This document shows positions 31,431-47,830 of a stretch of DNA of 64,000 nucleotides, piece by piece. The position numbers were made by a program, and so were the translations under genes. This DNA is from Trifolium pratense. Its lineage: Eukaryota > Streptophyta > Magnoliopsida > Fabales > Fabaceae. The notes beneath the pieces were generated by a model. The model did not search any database, was not told where the DNA came from, and was given only the letters and a program-made list of their open reading frames with translations. Within the stretch, counting starts at the first letter, position 1, and every line of letters starts with the position of its first letter. Location: NCBI RefSeq assembly GCF_020283565.1, contig NC_060061.1:1798001-1862000 (forward strand), given 5' to 3'.

Positions 31431-32409
31431 AAGAAAAGTAAATTTTAAGGAGCACTTTAGAAGTTGTGGCCTATTCCTGTTTTCAACTATAGTTATTATC
31501 CACAGGCAAGGTTAAGTGTGACCTATACTCCAAAATATTGTAGTGGAAATAACGTGAACACATGTGCTAATATATTTGATATTGAGGCTCAACTTGATGA
31601 TAATAATGTTGCCTTGTTCTGATGTCAATTTTGGAGCTTGTGAAAGCAATGTGGAATCAAATGTTGGATTCTAATTATGCTGTTGATTCAAGATTGGACT
31701 CTAATTATGTTGAACCACATCAATCCCACTTCAACCATAAACAATGGTCCATCAATCGCAAAAACCCGCACAACATGGTCGTCTCAATTATTAAATGGAT
31801 GCTCCCTTTTCGACAAGGCTGAGTAGTGTTGACCTTAAAATGTGCATTTGCGAAGAAGAATGTCACTTTGTCCTCGCAAAAATTGAATGAAATGCTCTTT
31901 TGTGTGACATAGATACGAGTGAATCAAATGATCTCATTTTGCATTATATTGGGTGAAGATATTCAATTAAAAGTAGAACACGTTGATTTTGAATTAGATT
32001 TTAAGAGAGTCGTTGATACCTTGCATTTTAACAAATTAGATAGTCTAAATTTAATTGTATAATTTGTATTTTTAATAGTTATCCAATATTACTTACCGTC
32101 ATTTCAAAAACTATAAGGTAGAGTTTGTTAAGTGTAACAATTTATGCTCTTACAAGATTAGTCACATATTTAGTTATTTTTTATATTATGATTCATATTT
32201 GAGAATCGAGATAATATTCAAAGTATTATTTGGAATGAAATGTTATACGCAATTTAAAATAAAAAATAAAAATAAAAATAGAAAAAAATAATGTCTTTAG
32301 CCATGTCGTGTAAACATAGTACAATGACACATAAACATTGGCATAACAAAACACAACCACATCAGCTTCATCTCTTATTCTAAACTACAAACAAACATTA
32401 ACGTCTCCA
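31431..32409. promoter_or_regulatory. Upstream region of the DHAR gene
   Basis: No gene is seen. AT-rich, with short frames only. The last 150 bp would hold the DHAR promoter and leader. I see no clear TATA box at a fixed distance. Confidence 0.35.
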
Positions 32410-36218
<3,809 letters not shown>

Positions 36219-37800
36219 TAATATTCACTCATGCTCTACTATTTTCTTTCATTTGCTTGAGTATTAAGGTTTACATCCGACTCTAGTCAAGGAGTATATA
36301 TTGAGAAGCATTCCATTGTAGAGTTGAATACCAATATCGCTATGTATTTTAGCATTGATTATTCACCCTGAACTAAATCATAATTGCTCTTTTATGGCCA
36401 TATATTATAACATGTTAGGGAGAGAGGCCATGAAGACTGCATGTAGAGAAAAATAATTGCATTCTACAAAGAGAAACTAGAATAGAATTACATTCCTTAA
36501 ACTAGTGCTGCACTATGTAAGAAATAATAACTGTAATTGGCAATGGAATGATGTGCCATTTACCTTGGTCTTATAAAGAGGCAACTTTCCATCCGAAAGA
36601 AACATGAATTTAATTTCTTGTGTTTGATCTCCATGTCCACATACCTGTACTTTTAAGACAAAATTTTGTGTTTTATAAATCATAAAATGAATTTAAAGGA
36701 GGAGAAAATGTTGTTTCATAATGCGTAAAATAGCTCACAACAAAAAAGTGTAAAATAGTTAATACCCCACAAGAGGGTATTAACTATTCGTGACATGTTG
36801 GACACTAAATGTAAATATCTCTTTTGAGTTGAAATTTAAACATTAATTTGTCATGTGGGAGTATAACCCCTCCTGTTAGACCCATGTATGTGAATATTTC
36901 GAAATTCAAATTTTAATTCTTCATGTTGTGGGAGTATTGCCTCTTCCAATACTATATCCTCCAATTCTTTCCATAACAATTTCAATTATAAAACATGACA
37001 ATCAGTATTCTTTTCTTTTTCTTTTTTGACAGAAATGGTTGGTCATTATTGGTCTTTCTCATTAGATTAACTAATTAAATGTGGAAAATGCTTTTTATGA
37101 TGAGGTCAAAAGAAAGGCCATTTCAACAGAACATGCATATATTTTCCTACTACTAATTGACAACAGAACATTGATAATTATTGTCAAAAAAAAAAAGAAA
37201 AAAAAAAACAGAACATTGATAATTGGTAAATCATCATCTGCAGTTTCATACCTAACATTACCCAATGAAATTCAATGACAGAACTTTTTAAGAGAAAAAA
37301 TAAAACGAAATAATATAATCAATAATTCATATTTCCCTTGCAATCTGAAAACTTTTTAAAACGGGAAAATCGTTTTCCTATTTGCAGGGGGGTTATACAA
37401 ATCATAGTCAACTCATCACACACTATGAATCCATCTAATATGGTCCTTTCTACCATCTAATTTTTTGAGAACATGGTTGTTTCTACTCTTCTCACAAAGA
37501 AAGAAAAAAAAGGGATTAGCTCATCTCAAAATTCCGAATATCTACAATCTCAAACTACAGCTCGATCAAGCTCACACCAGAGACAACCTTCTCAGCCAGA
37601 AAACCTTGCTCTTGACGATGATCTGCCATTAATAGCAAATATTCAAGACATTAGAAATAAAAATATATATTTCAGGACAAACAAATAATCACACACTATC
37701 GCTTATCAGAAAAGTAAAAAATACAAAACAGCAAAATGCTCAAAATAAACATGCATTTCAGTTTACTTTTGTAGATACATAATCACATTTAATATCAGAA
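36219..37800. other. DHAR/TBP-like intergenic region
   Basis: The two genes converge here. The first ~300 bp serve as the DHAR 3' region. A 71-codon plus-strand frame (37473-37688; ISSSQNSEYLQSQTTARSS, then PENLALDDDLPLIANIQDI) has coding-like composition, but I do not recognise it and it lacks context. A tiny retroposed A tract lies at 37180-37206. Confidence 0.3.
37162..37224 (+). mobile_element. Minimal retroposon: A tract with 18-bp target duplication
   Basis: AACAGAACATTGATAATT occurs on both sides (37162-37179, 37207-37224) of a ~27-bp insert ATTGTC + A-rich tract. This is the signature of a LINE-driven insertion truncated almost to its poly(A) tail. Confidence 0.85.
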
Positions 37801-40800
37801 CTATTCTTGCACAAATATACAACCAAGAACAAGATCAACATAAAATATTTCATCTTCCCATTTAAAAAGTTTCACTGCCAATTGAAAGGTAACTAAAACA
37901 GAGCAACTTCCATACCATTGTTTGTTTTTCCTGAACTCAGTGAGCACTGGATATATGTTCTTAAAGGCCGTGTAAATCTCATCTTTCGACTAAAGAAATG
38001 AAAATGAAAACATTAGTCAAATGTGTCAGAAAAATGACAAAATATAAAATTACATGGGTATATCTCAAGATCATTCATTACCTTGGTTCCTTTCAGGTAA
38101 ACTTTTCCGGACTCAAATATATATAAGATTGTCTTCGGTTCCTTCATTTGATAGGTTAGCCATGGAAACGACTCTGGATTATACTACAACCAGAAACAAA
38201 CAAGCAAGTTAAATATGTGCTTATCATCCCTTGAAGTTCTAATATGGAATGAAATTAGGAAACCAGCTGCACTTCCACAAACACAATTGAAAATGGCACT
38301 TTGCGTCAAATAAACTAACTTTACCACAGAAAAACATCATAACTGAATATGTTCTACAACTGGTTCTTCCCATTCTATTTTTGAAAATTTTAAGAGCTTT
38401 ATAACGTGTCTGAAAAATGTGTTTTGCAATGGATATCTCAAGGTAAATGTACCTTTTAACTAATAAAAAATGGACTTGTGGATGTTTGACTGTCATGGAT
38501 ATAAGGATTGGTTTTGCACTATGTAGTACTGGTGCTTCGTTGCTAACAGTATGTCCAACACTGATATGTGCGGTTACATTCAAAAGGTTCCATTTTCTAA
38601 AAAATATTACCGATGGTGTCTACTTGTCAGTGTCATGTCAGGTTTTGTGTTTGTGCTTCATAGGTTTTGCATCTCTTCTATTCAAATATTTTTTTCCATA
38701 TTAAGGATTCTTAAATAAAAATGAACCTAGGCCATCTATAGAACACTAATTGTTTATGTCAGATCAGTTCCAAACAAGCTTTTTAAACTCAGTTCACTAA
38801 CCTTTTGACTTAGTCTAGTTCGCAAACCGAGCTGGCAGCCACCAAATATAAATTACTAAATTTAAGATTTTGCACAAAATCCCAAATCGACTCAATACAG
38901 ATAGCCTCGGCATGCAAAATCAAACCCTAGTTATCCTCAACCAACCCTGATCACACCATCGCCTTCTTGTTTACGAACATTAAATCCCAAACCCACATCT
39001 CCAATCTTAGACATCTTCATTTGAATGAATTCTAGTGATTTCATTCATCTTCAACATATATGCGTAAAAGATATATGCGTAAAACTCTCGCTGTGATTTA
39101 GCATTTTATGGTAGATTATTTAATCTTTCCTTTCGTTTGTTTTTATAGTAGTTGTTTGATGAAATACCCAAATAGATTAAGGTTTGGCATCTTCTCATGT
39201 ATTAACAATTGGATAAACCTTAGTCCATAGGGGTATTTCATCATACTACTGATTACCACTTAGAAGAAAACTCAATGAAAAAATATAACCTACAAAATGA
39301 AAAGAACATCAAAAGCAGAGTTTTGCACATACTTACTAACAGCGAGGAAGGTTAATTTGCATGCAAAAGTGAGCCTCAGTGTCATAGATGAATCAAGTAC
39401 TAAGGTTTGTGCAAGTGAAAATGAATGGTGCAATCAAGGTTCGTTGATGTTAACTACTTAAATTTTGTATACTGCAGCTAACTACAATGAGTTGATTTGG
39501 TATTTTGCTTGAAACATTCGATTTAGTAACTTAGATTTAGTGGCTGTCAGTTCTGTTCACGAACTGAACTGAGTCAAAAGGGTTCGGTTAGTGATCCGTG
39601 TTTAAAAATACAATCATCTGTAGAATACTTGAGATTAATTAAATAATTCAAGGAAACATAAATATCATGTAATGTGTGGTGAGCAATGGTAATTATATTT
39701 AAAATAAAACTCACCACAAGCCTAAACATGCTCTAATAAGATTTTTTTAAAAAAAAAATCATTATATCATTGACAACAATCTATGAAATAATCACATGCT
39801 CCAGAGGACCAGAAACGGTTGTGGTTACTACGACAAATTGTTGTCAAGACCAGGTTTCCATTAAATTCACCAGGCAACCCAGAAAATGATGGCTTCATTT
39901 TGTACTTACACTAGAGCAATTGGCATGGACATTAGCAAGACGCTCGAGGCGTATGGGGAAGTTGACATCACAAGAGCCAACAATTTCCTGAATCTTAAAA
40001 TCCTAAAGCACAATACAAAAGGAATTAATCAATGACGAAGCACTGGAAAAATGCTAAACAATTTTGGATGAAGTGTTTTTAGTGGAGATAATGTGAGAGT
40101 AGTTGTACCTTAAATTTAGCTGGGAAGCCCATCTTCCGGATAATTGTTGCATACTGAAGGAGACCACAAAATTAGGAAATACTACAAGTAGTTTATTTTT
40201 TTCTAAAAACTACAAAATTAATATGTTCAACACAAGCTAACATTAATGTCAAGGTTCTCCAGCCGAATGAATTTCAAATTAGAAGCTTTAATATGCAGGA
40301 AACAAATGAACTAGCTAAGACAAGAAAAAGAACAGTACTATACCTTACTTGCCGCCAGTTTTGACTGGCTGTCACTCCTACCTCCAGTACAGACCTAACC
40401 ATAGAAATTAAATTAAAAAAGCATAAGAAACACAAATCTATTGCAATACAAGCCATGCACTAATGAATCCTATTGCAAATTCTGCAACTGTATGATATTG
40501 ATAGGACACCAAGGTCCAACACATTTGATGACCCAATCATTGGGCCCATTTCGCACGAGCACAGTTTCTAGAAGATGGTAGAAGCAGAGGAAATAAGAGT
40601 TAGTTAGCACCCTCATTGATTTTAGGGGATTTTCTGTCATAAAAGAGAGGGAAGAGGGGCGAGTAATGTATTCAGAAAAGTTGTTAAGAGTCTGTTAGGA
40701 GAGATTTCTCTATGGTTTAGGAGAACAGCTCTGGTTTAGGAGTTCATAGAACTCTGGTTTACATTCTGTTTTTCTGTTTTCCACAACTGTAAGAGGTGTG

Positions 40801-42724
40801 AAGATCCATTACCTGTCAATAAATTTACAGTTTCATTGATCTAAGTTCTGGTTTCTATCATTATATTACAAACACCAGTAATGCTAAATGAGTGGGGAAA
40901 GGACAGATCTGTTTATGAATTATTAAATATAGCATTCAATTGGCATATGTAGTGAAAATGCCTGTCCACTTCTGGACACCATCACGGCATCACACAGTCA
41001 ACTAAACAAATTAAGTTTTAACTTTTAACCACACTAGTCACCACTTCAGTTTGTCAATCCACATCACGGTATCCCTCTTAGATCTACATCACTGAAATTG
41101 CAGTAGAATTACAATTCCCGTGATTCAAGAACAATTCTGGTGATGCAGGCCTTGATTCCCAAAAACAAAAATCAACAAGCACCAGTGGGTTGTGAAATTG
41201 TATCTTATGTTCCCATCGAAACTATACAGAAATGCCAGAAGTGACAAAATGAACATACCATCACTCCTGAAGAACTGATTTGTGCTTTTGATTCTGGTGC
41301 CCTGATCCTCATACTCACAGAAGGATGCCGCTGCAAACATTCGAATCACATACTTCAGCACTGCAGACAAATGACCAACTAGCATGACAACATATCAAGC
41401 ATGTAATTATTGATTATTGATTTGAAACAACAGAAGTGTAGTACATAAGTGGTTGAAACCAATGCTAATACTGATAGAAAATTTATAAATCAAACACGCT
41501 TCTCCAGATCAAATACAAAAAAATGAAGGTTTTAAAAAAATATGACCAAGCTCCAAAACTAAACAAAAACCTAATCAACCTTCATTGAACTTGGGATACA
41601 AAAAGAACACAATATGTGGCGCACACATGTATATGGTATATGTAGTGCCATTCACATCTAATAAACTTGCCTGGGGATTGTACTCTGCAGTAGGAGCTTT
41701 AAGCTTAATGGATTGAAGGTCCAACTTACAGTCCAAATTGACAGTTGACACAATATTTCTGGCAATACAAATAGTATATATTTTTAGATATTCTAAAGCA
41801 CATACAAGCAGTCATTATCCAGTCAACGTATCTGAAAATATCTTATTAAATCCACACAAACAATTCAAGCATATAATTCGAGTTCATTGTAGAATAAACA
41901 GATACACACATAGGAGCATCAATGCCAATGAACTCCACAGTGGAATATAACTCCATTCCATTATGGACATGCTCATTAATAAAACTCACTTCCTAAGCTT
42001 CAATGGCTTAAACTTATTCATTAGGTTAGGTAAGAATAAGAACAGCTAAAAAAGAGCGGTATCAATATAAAGTACATGAAATTGTATGGTCCAACAAATA
42101 CGAATAACAAGACTGAACATTTACAGGTAAGTCCGATGCAGGACGGTTTCTATTTGAAGCAATAGTTTTCATTGGATAATAAAAGTAAGCCACATCTGAG
42201 TTTGCACAACAATAAACCTCATCAGAAACCATGAAAAAGAGTTGTTTTTATTAACATTTGCATGTTATAATTTCAATATCATACACGGGGAATCACTTGG
42301 GTTCCATGAAGCACGGACACCAGACACAACACCGACACTACTACACACGGCTAATGTCTAAAATATAGGATAGTGCGACACTTATGAAAAACGAACACTC
42401 CTCAGATTAGGCGTGTCCCGGGTGTTGGACACGTGCTGATGTCAGCACCAACACTTATGATTAATTATGTCATTTTCTCAGATGATTATCGATGTCCACA
42501 TGTCAGTGTCTGGTGTCCGTGTCTGTGTCCATGCTTCATAGTTCATTATAAAATGAGCATACCAACATGCTGAAAAGCTCAACCTCTTCTCACTCATTTG
42601 AATCAATCAACTCATACAGTAGATAGCATAGTTAAGAAGCATATAATTAATTGAAATAAAACTTAGATACTCACATAATGGTAGGTTTCACAGATTGGGT
42701 ACCTTCCATTCCATGTTCATCCAT
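37801..42724 (-). CDS. Divergent TATA-binding-protein-like gene, eight exons, 229 aa
   Basis: Exons from 5': 42724-42675, 41758-41671, 41330-41259, 40394-40344, 40153-40109, 40002-39910, 38183-38082, 37989-37801; 690 nt with all phases consistent. TBP binds the TATA box as a saddle of two direct repeats. Both repeats are present: [20 protein letters not shown] ... [20 protein letters not shown] and [20 protein letters not shown] ... [14 protein letters not shown]. It differs from canonical plant TBP (~200 aa): a 16-residue N-terminus, [11 protein letters not shown] for KRFAAVIMRIR, and AQISSSGVM for the ALIFASGKM-type motif, so the first-repeat DNA-intercalating Phe is Ser. The second repeat keeps its Phe (YIFESGK, TAFKN). 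After FRKNKQ the frame adds ~38 residues ([12 protein letters not shown]...) instead of ending. Seven introns follow GT-AG except intron 2, which has a GC donor. Intact but fast-evolving; expression is unknown. Confidence 0.88.
38775..39608. mobile_element. Non-autonomous DNA element in TBP-like intron 6
   Basis: Ends TTTTTAAACTCAGTTCACTAACC and, inverted from 39608, TTTTTAAACACGGATCACTAACC, followed on both sides by TTTTGACT and a GGCTG(C)CAGCCAC-type sub-terminal repeat. No frame. Target duplication unclear. Confidence 0.65.
40499..40860 (+). mobile_element. Solo LTR in TBP-like intron 3
   Basis: 362 bp with inverted ends TGATAG/CTATCA, internal AATAAA near 40820 and a body unlike the intron. 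Flanks (GATAT, TTATA) do not give a clean duplication, so the ends could be off by a few bases. The host exons on both sides splice in phase. Confidence 0.65.
42303..42541. mobile_element. MITE in TBP-like intron 1, TATGAAGCACGGACAC family
   Basis: CATGAAGCACGGACACC at the left and GTGTCCATGCTTCATAG at the right, 239 bp. Same family as 25855-25984. The corresponding position in the duplicate near 50.55 kb carries a degraded copy, so this insertion predates the segmental duplication. Confidence 0.8.
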
Positions 42725-43100
42725 TTGATTTTTCTTTTGTATACTATGATATGATTCTTTAAGGGAAAATCAAAAATCAAAGTCAATTTCAGATGATAAG
42801 ATGAAAAAAAAAAAATTGGGAGATAGATGAGTATTAAGAATGAGATATCATTATCATGGTTGCAAAGGAAATTAAAATAGTTATTGAGAACATTGTAATG
42901 GATAACAGACCTTTGTTTTGATGTGGCGGGAAGAAGTAAGAACTAGGGTTTGGAAGAAGTTGTGAATGCAAGTGGGAAGGAAGAAACTTGGAAATAGGAG
43001 GTTTGAGTCGAGCCGGAGATGATAGAGAGGCGAGATGAGGCTTGATTGAAGGTGGCACGGCGCCGGGGCGAAGGAAGGGGGAGATTAGGGAGAATGAGAA
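42725..43100 (-). promoter_or_regulatory. Leader and promoter region of the TBP-like gene
   Basis: Minus-strand text upstream of the ATG is leader-like: a CT-rich block from ~43070 to 42930 ending CCGCCACATCAAAACAAAG/gtctgtt, a possible 5'-UTR donor. This block and the next 300 bp are conserved in the copy at 51.2-51.43 kb. Confidence 0.5.
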
Positions 43101-43595
43101 GTGTTATAATTTAAAAATAAAAATAAAAAATTGTTTTAATTTAAGTAATTTTTTTGTAAATATTTGTGTTTGTTTTGTTTTAAAATTGAAACTAGAATCT
43201 TGTTCTGTGAGCTTAGCTCAGTTTATACGAATATCGCATTTATATGTGTATGAACCGAGGTTCGATTCGGAACACTTTTTAAGAAATTAAAAGTTAAGAC
43301 ATATTCTATTCCTTGATAATTCGTAGTTATTTAATCAACAACTAACAAGGACAAAACAATATAATATAGATTTGTATGTGATACCTACGGATAACTTGTA
43401 ACTGATATTGAATTTATATATTGTTCTAGACAAGACCCAAAAATTCTAGAATGTGCCTAATCCGTAATTTTTGTCATAGGCCCAAAGTGACTCTTCAATA
43501 AGGCACACCGACCTCGTAGAGAATTCACGCCAATTGACAGGGGTAGGTAGTCCTAAAGAAATAGAGACGGGAGACCCATTTGCATAAGTGTGAAA
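43101..43595. other. No gene seen
   Basis: AT-rich spacer. A GTTTATACGAATATCGC...ACCGAGGTTCGATTC stretch near 43225-43270 has a pol III B-box-like motif but no other SINE hallmark. Confidence 0.3.
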
Positions 43596-43599
43596 TATA

Positions 43600-43856
43600 C
43601 TCTCTGTCTCAAAAAGTTTGTCTTTTAAGATTGTTTCACACATATTAAAAAATATAATGATGTTGTTAAAAGAAATAATATTTTTACTAAATTACCCCTA
43701 TTAGTTATAAGTTTGTTTCCTTGAGAATAATACATATAGTAATTATTAGGGGGTACAATTGGAAAATATTATATTGAAAACTGAGAATAACAGTTATTTT
43801 GAGACAAAATTTTATTCTTAAAATGACAATTATTTTGAGAGGGAGGAAGTGTTATC
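43600..43856. mobile_element. Stowaway-like MITE
   Basis: Starts TACTCTCTGTCTCAAAAAG and ends TTATTTTGAGAGGGAGGAAG. The sub-terminal GTCTTTTAAGA/TCTTAAAATGAC pair also faces inward. Flanking TA is only partly kept. Confidence 0.65.
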
Positions 43857-44068
43857 TTACTTATATTTTGAGACACAGAGAATATGTGAATTCTTTACCT
43901 TCGCTAAATTAGTCTCTTCTAGCTCTTAACTAAGGTTAGTGTCAACAAATACAGTCACTGAATAATAAAGATAGAGAATTTATTTCCCATGTTGGGTAGG
44001 CTTGAGGTATTCTCACCCATAATACTCTACATATTGCCCCATGATTTGTGCCAAACAAAACGCATGAT

Positions 44069-44225
44069 TAATCAAGATATTGATCTCAATTGGTTAATGA
44101 GTGTTTTTTAGAATAAATTGTTTGGAAGAATTTGAGTTTAATTCTTGATAGAAATAATTCGTGATTGAACTTTACTTACTTCGTAGTTGAATTCTAAATT
44201 ACTGGACTCTCTTCCCCTAAAAAGC
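44069..44225 (+). mobile_element. SINE-like element
   Basis: TGATCTCAATTGGTTAATGAG and GAGTTTAATTCTTG match pol III A- and B-box positions, and the end AATTACTGGACTCTCTTCCCC matches the tail at 33.1 kb. Boundaries uncertain. Confidence 0.45.
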
Positions 44226-44669
44226 AGGGAGTTAATAATAACAAAAAAATGCGGCAGATTTCCGCTCCAGCTGGCTGCAGGTAATATATAGGCTTAAATG
44301 CAGTTTTACCCCCTCTTTGAAATAATCGGAATTTTACCCCCTATTTTATAATTTTTTGTATTTTGCCCCCCACCAAAATTCTGCACAAAATTTGTTTTCG
44401 AGTTTCAAGTTCAAAGCTTCGCACAGAACTCAATTTAGATCAATAATTCACCAAACTGGTACCAAAATGACTGAAATTGAATTAGTTTTCCACAGAATCA
44501 AACTCCACTAAATTTGGAGATACAGAGAGAGATTAATTATCGTTTTAGTGAATGTCTGTCCAAATTAATTATTAGTAAAATTAACAGTTGACTTTTTTTC
44601 ACACTAACATCTAACAGTAGTAGTTGTAATACTAAATCGAATTAGTAGTTGTAATACTAACAACTAATA

Positions 44670-45415
44670 TCCTTTATATATTAAAACACAAAACTGTGCT
44701 AATTACATTTTGCCGCCTAATTAGTCCGCCAATTTTGTCTTCCTAAATACTCTTCTACCTGATTATTACTGCTGCACACAAACGATTTAATTCTACCTTT
44801 TTATATTCCACTTTTGCAAATCCTTTATATATTAAAACACAAAACTGTGCTAATTACATTTTGCCGCCTAATTAGTCCGCCAATTTTGTCTTCCTAAATA
44901 CTCTTCTACCTGATTATTACTGCTGCACACAAACGATTTAATTCTACCTTTTTATATTCCACTTTTGCAAATTTTAAAGTCATTATCATTCATTCACTAC
45001 TAACTACTAAGCTCAGCCCCCCAATTAATTAATTGCCGCCTAATTACATTTTGCCGCCTAATTAGTCCGCCAATTTTGTCTTCCTAAATACTCTTCTACC
45101 TGATTATTACTGCTGCACACAAACGATTTAATTCTACCTTTTTATATTCCACTTTTGCAAATTTTAAAGTCATTATCATTCATTCACCACTAACTACTAA
45201 GCTCAGCCCCCCAATTAATTAATTGCCGCCTAATTACATTTTGCCGCCTAATTAGTCCGCCAATTTTGTCTTCCTAAATACTCTTCTACCTGATTATTAC
45301 TGCTGCACACAAACGATTTAATTCTACCTTTTTATATTCCACTTTTGCAAATTTTAAAGTCATTATCATTCATTCACTACTAACTACTAAGCTCAGCCCC
45401 CCAATTAATTAGTTG
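44670..45415. repeat. Tandem array at the Helitron 5' end
   Basis: The landmark TTAGTCCGCCAATTTTGTC occurs at 44721, 44872, 45062 and 45252. The first spacing is 151 bp and the next two 190 bp, since later units add a TTAAAGTCATTATC...AATTAATTAATTGCCG block. Copies are almost identical, so the array is young. Confidence 0.95.
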
Positions 45416-45504
45416 CCGAGGATACATTGACTTTGAGTATTGTGCTGCAGCTTCAGTTTTATACTCTCCCTACACCTCTTCATTTCCCTCCTTCTTACTT
45501 ACCG

Positions 45505-46310
45505 TAGTACTTCATCCCAATTTGATTTACACAGTTGACTGTTATGCACTATTTACACATGTTGCTTTGACTTTATTTTTCTACTAATAAACAAAAATAA
45601 ATATTAGCATATAAGATGTTGTTTGATTCATCTTGATGAGTATTTTCAAAATATCAAATTTTTATAATTTTTACTGTTTTACAATTAAAAATATTAATCA
45701 TCAAAATTATGCATCGGCATGTGTGAAACAGTTAACTGTGTCAATCAAATTGGGACGGAACGAGTAGTAATTATTTTTCTGAAAAATATTATATAATTTT
45801 TTTTCACTTTCTCCACATTTTTTTAGTGGCTGCTTGTTTTGTTTCACCTTTAAAAAAATTGATTTTTCCTTTGTATTTTTGAAAATATATTTTATAAAAC
45901 CGTTTTACAAAATATTTGATTGACACAGTTGACTGTTGTGCACTATTCACATATGTTGTTTTGACTTTATTTTTCTACTAATAAACAAAAATAAATATTA
46001 GCATATAAGTTGTTGTTTGATTCGTCTTGATGGGTATTTTCAAAATATCAAATTTTTATAATTTTTACTATTATACAATTAAAAATATTAATCATCAAAA
46101 TTATGTATCGGCATGCGTGAAACAGTCAACTGTGTCAATCAAATTGGGACGGAGCGGGTAGTAATTATTTTTCTGAGAAATATTATATAAATTTTTTTCA
46201 CTTTCTCCACATTTTTTTAGTGCCTGTTTGTTTTAATTCACCTTTAAAAATTGATTTTTTATTTGTATTTTTGAAAATATATTTTATAAAACCGTTTTAC
46301 AAAATATTAC
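45505..46310. repeat. ~395-bp tandem duplication containing a Stowaway-like MITE
   Basis: Two direct copies (about 45522-45917 and 45918-46310). In the first, TACTTCATCCCAATTTGAT and ATCAAATTGGGACGGAACG form the ends of a MITE with inner CACAGTTGACTG/CAGTTAACTGTG pair. The second copy lacks the outer left end. Fragments of its interior (GAGTATTTTCAAAATAT) recur near 57090 and 61900. Confidence 0.85.
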
Positions 46311-47800
46311 AAATTTTTTTTATATTCATTTTTTCTAAATTGAAACACTAATTTTGACATCATATAACATAAAAATACATTATTGACGATTCATAATCAA
46401 AATTGCAATTTTTTCAAAAAGTTGTATTTCAAAATTGATTTTTATGAAAATCTATTTAAAATAGTTTCAAAATTAAGTGATTTTTTAAAATTTTGATATT
46501 CAAAAAAAAAATAAAAATAAATAAAATGATGAAATACTTAAAATAACATTTTAAGAATAACTATTCAAACTAAATTTTCATTTGAAACTTTTATAAAAAA
46601 AAATCCTTTGTAAATTATTTTTACACAAAATTATATATCACTATAAGAATCATTTTTTAAAAAAGCCAAAACAAATGGGACCTTAATTATGTTATGCCTC
46701 CTGCCTTCATTCCATGTCAATATCCCTTTCTATTACACTGTTTTCCCAATTCATGGTGGGCGGATCAAATGGTTGGCACAAGATATATTTTATTCCATTA
46801 ATTTTGGATGTTTTTTTTTTTTATCATTGTTTCACATAGAATGTAATTGTGTGTTTTGTTTTGTTTGACTCCTCTTCTTTTCCCATTCATTTTTCCTCCA
46901 TGTTTTCTTTCATCATTCATTCGTGAGGCAAATAGTTTGAAGGTCATTTTGTTTAAAAATATACTACTGTATTGTCTAATATATGGTTGTTTTTGCCTCA
47001 ATATGAATATCTTCTTAACTCTCTCTTGATCCAACATGTACATCTAAGGTTAATAGAGCTGGAGACGGATGCAAGTATCCAATTAGGGGCACATGATCCC
47101 ACTTAATCTCTTATTTTAATTAAAAGTTCTTTAGTAATTTTAGCAATCACAAAATTAAGTGTTGCCGCCAAATATTACTAAAATAATTGTATTTGTAAAC
47201 AAAATAAATACACGAGTGTGAGAGATAAATTATTGAATAATATTTGTTCACACACATAGAAATTTAATAGGGTTGAAGATGGAAGAAAAAAAAAACAATA
47301 ATTTCAAATTATATACTCAATAATTAGGTGTCTTTATTTTTTCCTCTAAAAAGATATCTTTATTTTTTGGATATAAACTAACATAGTTTTTGTAGTCTCT
47401 CCCATTTCTTGCTTAATAATATATTACTTATATATTGAACATGGTACATTTTTTTAAGTACATGTTTGTAGAAAAAAAATGTAGTATATAATGTTGACTC
47501 CATTAAGCAAATTTTGTGTAAATAGCATCACTAATAAAATTCTTTGTAAAAAAATGTGTTACTATAACATTATTATTATTTGTTTTATAATTCAAACCCT
47601 CCATGTGTTGTACTAAATAGATACTATATTGTTGTAAACCAAAAAAAATTAAAAATAGATATATTGTTACGTAAGTCTTTTGCAATTAACATTTTTTCAC
47701 AATCTTTAACTTTTAATTTAATTTTTTTGATATATTTTTTGATAATTTTAAATTTAATGATTTAATCTCTACACTCATCTATGTTCTATCATTTGTCCTG
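46311..47800. other. Helitron interior without coding sequence
   Basis: AT-rich text with a poly-T-rich block. No helicase, Rep or captured gene recognised on either strand. Confidence 0.35.
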
Positions 47801-47830
47801 TCCCGTGCATCGCACGGGTATAAGAACTAG

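Larger units (their letters stand above)
44670..47830 (+). mobile_element. Helitron, non-autonomous
   Basis: 5' end TCCTTTATATATTAAAAC after an A (44669). 3' end has hairpin CCCGTGC-ATC-GCACGGG (47802-47818), 8 nt, then CTAG followed by T (47831). TC...CTAG ends, the sub-terminal hairpin and A/T insertion are Helitron signatures. No Rep/helicase frame. The 5' part is an array of its own 5' end (second TC end at 44821), and later MITEs lie inside. Confidence 0.8.

Noticed and set aside
38239..38704. Frames of 114 and 85 codons in a TBP-like intron
   Set aside because: They lie between two in-phase exons, have no recognisable family and AT-rich composition.
40490..40870. Clean 5-bp duplication for the LTR in TBP-like intron 3
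   Set aside because: The flanks GATAT and TTATA do not match well enough; kept as a solo LTR on its termini only.
42834..43058. Minus-strand 74-codon frame upstream of the TBP-like gene
   Set aside because: It begins at a non-ATG codon and covers a CT-rich leader that ends at a splice-like donor; better explained as 5' UTR.
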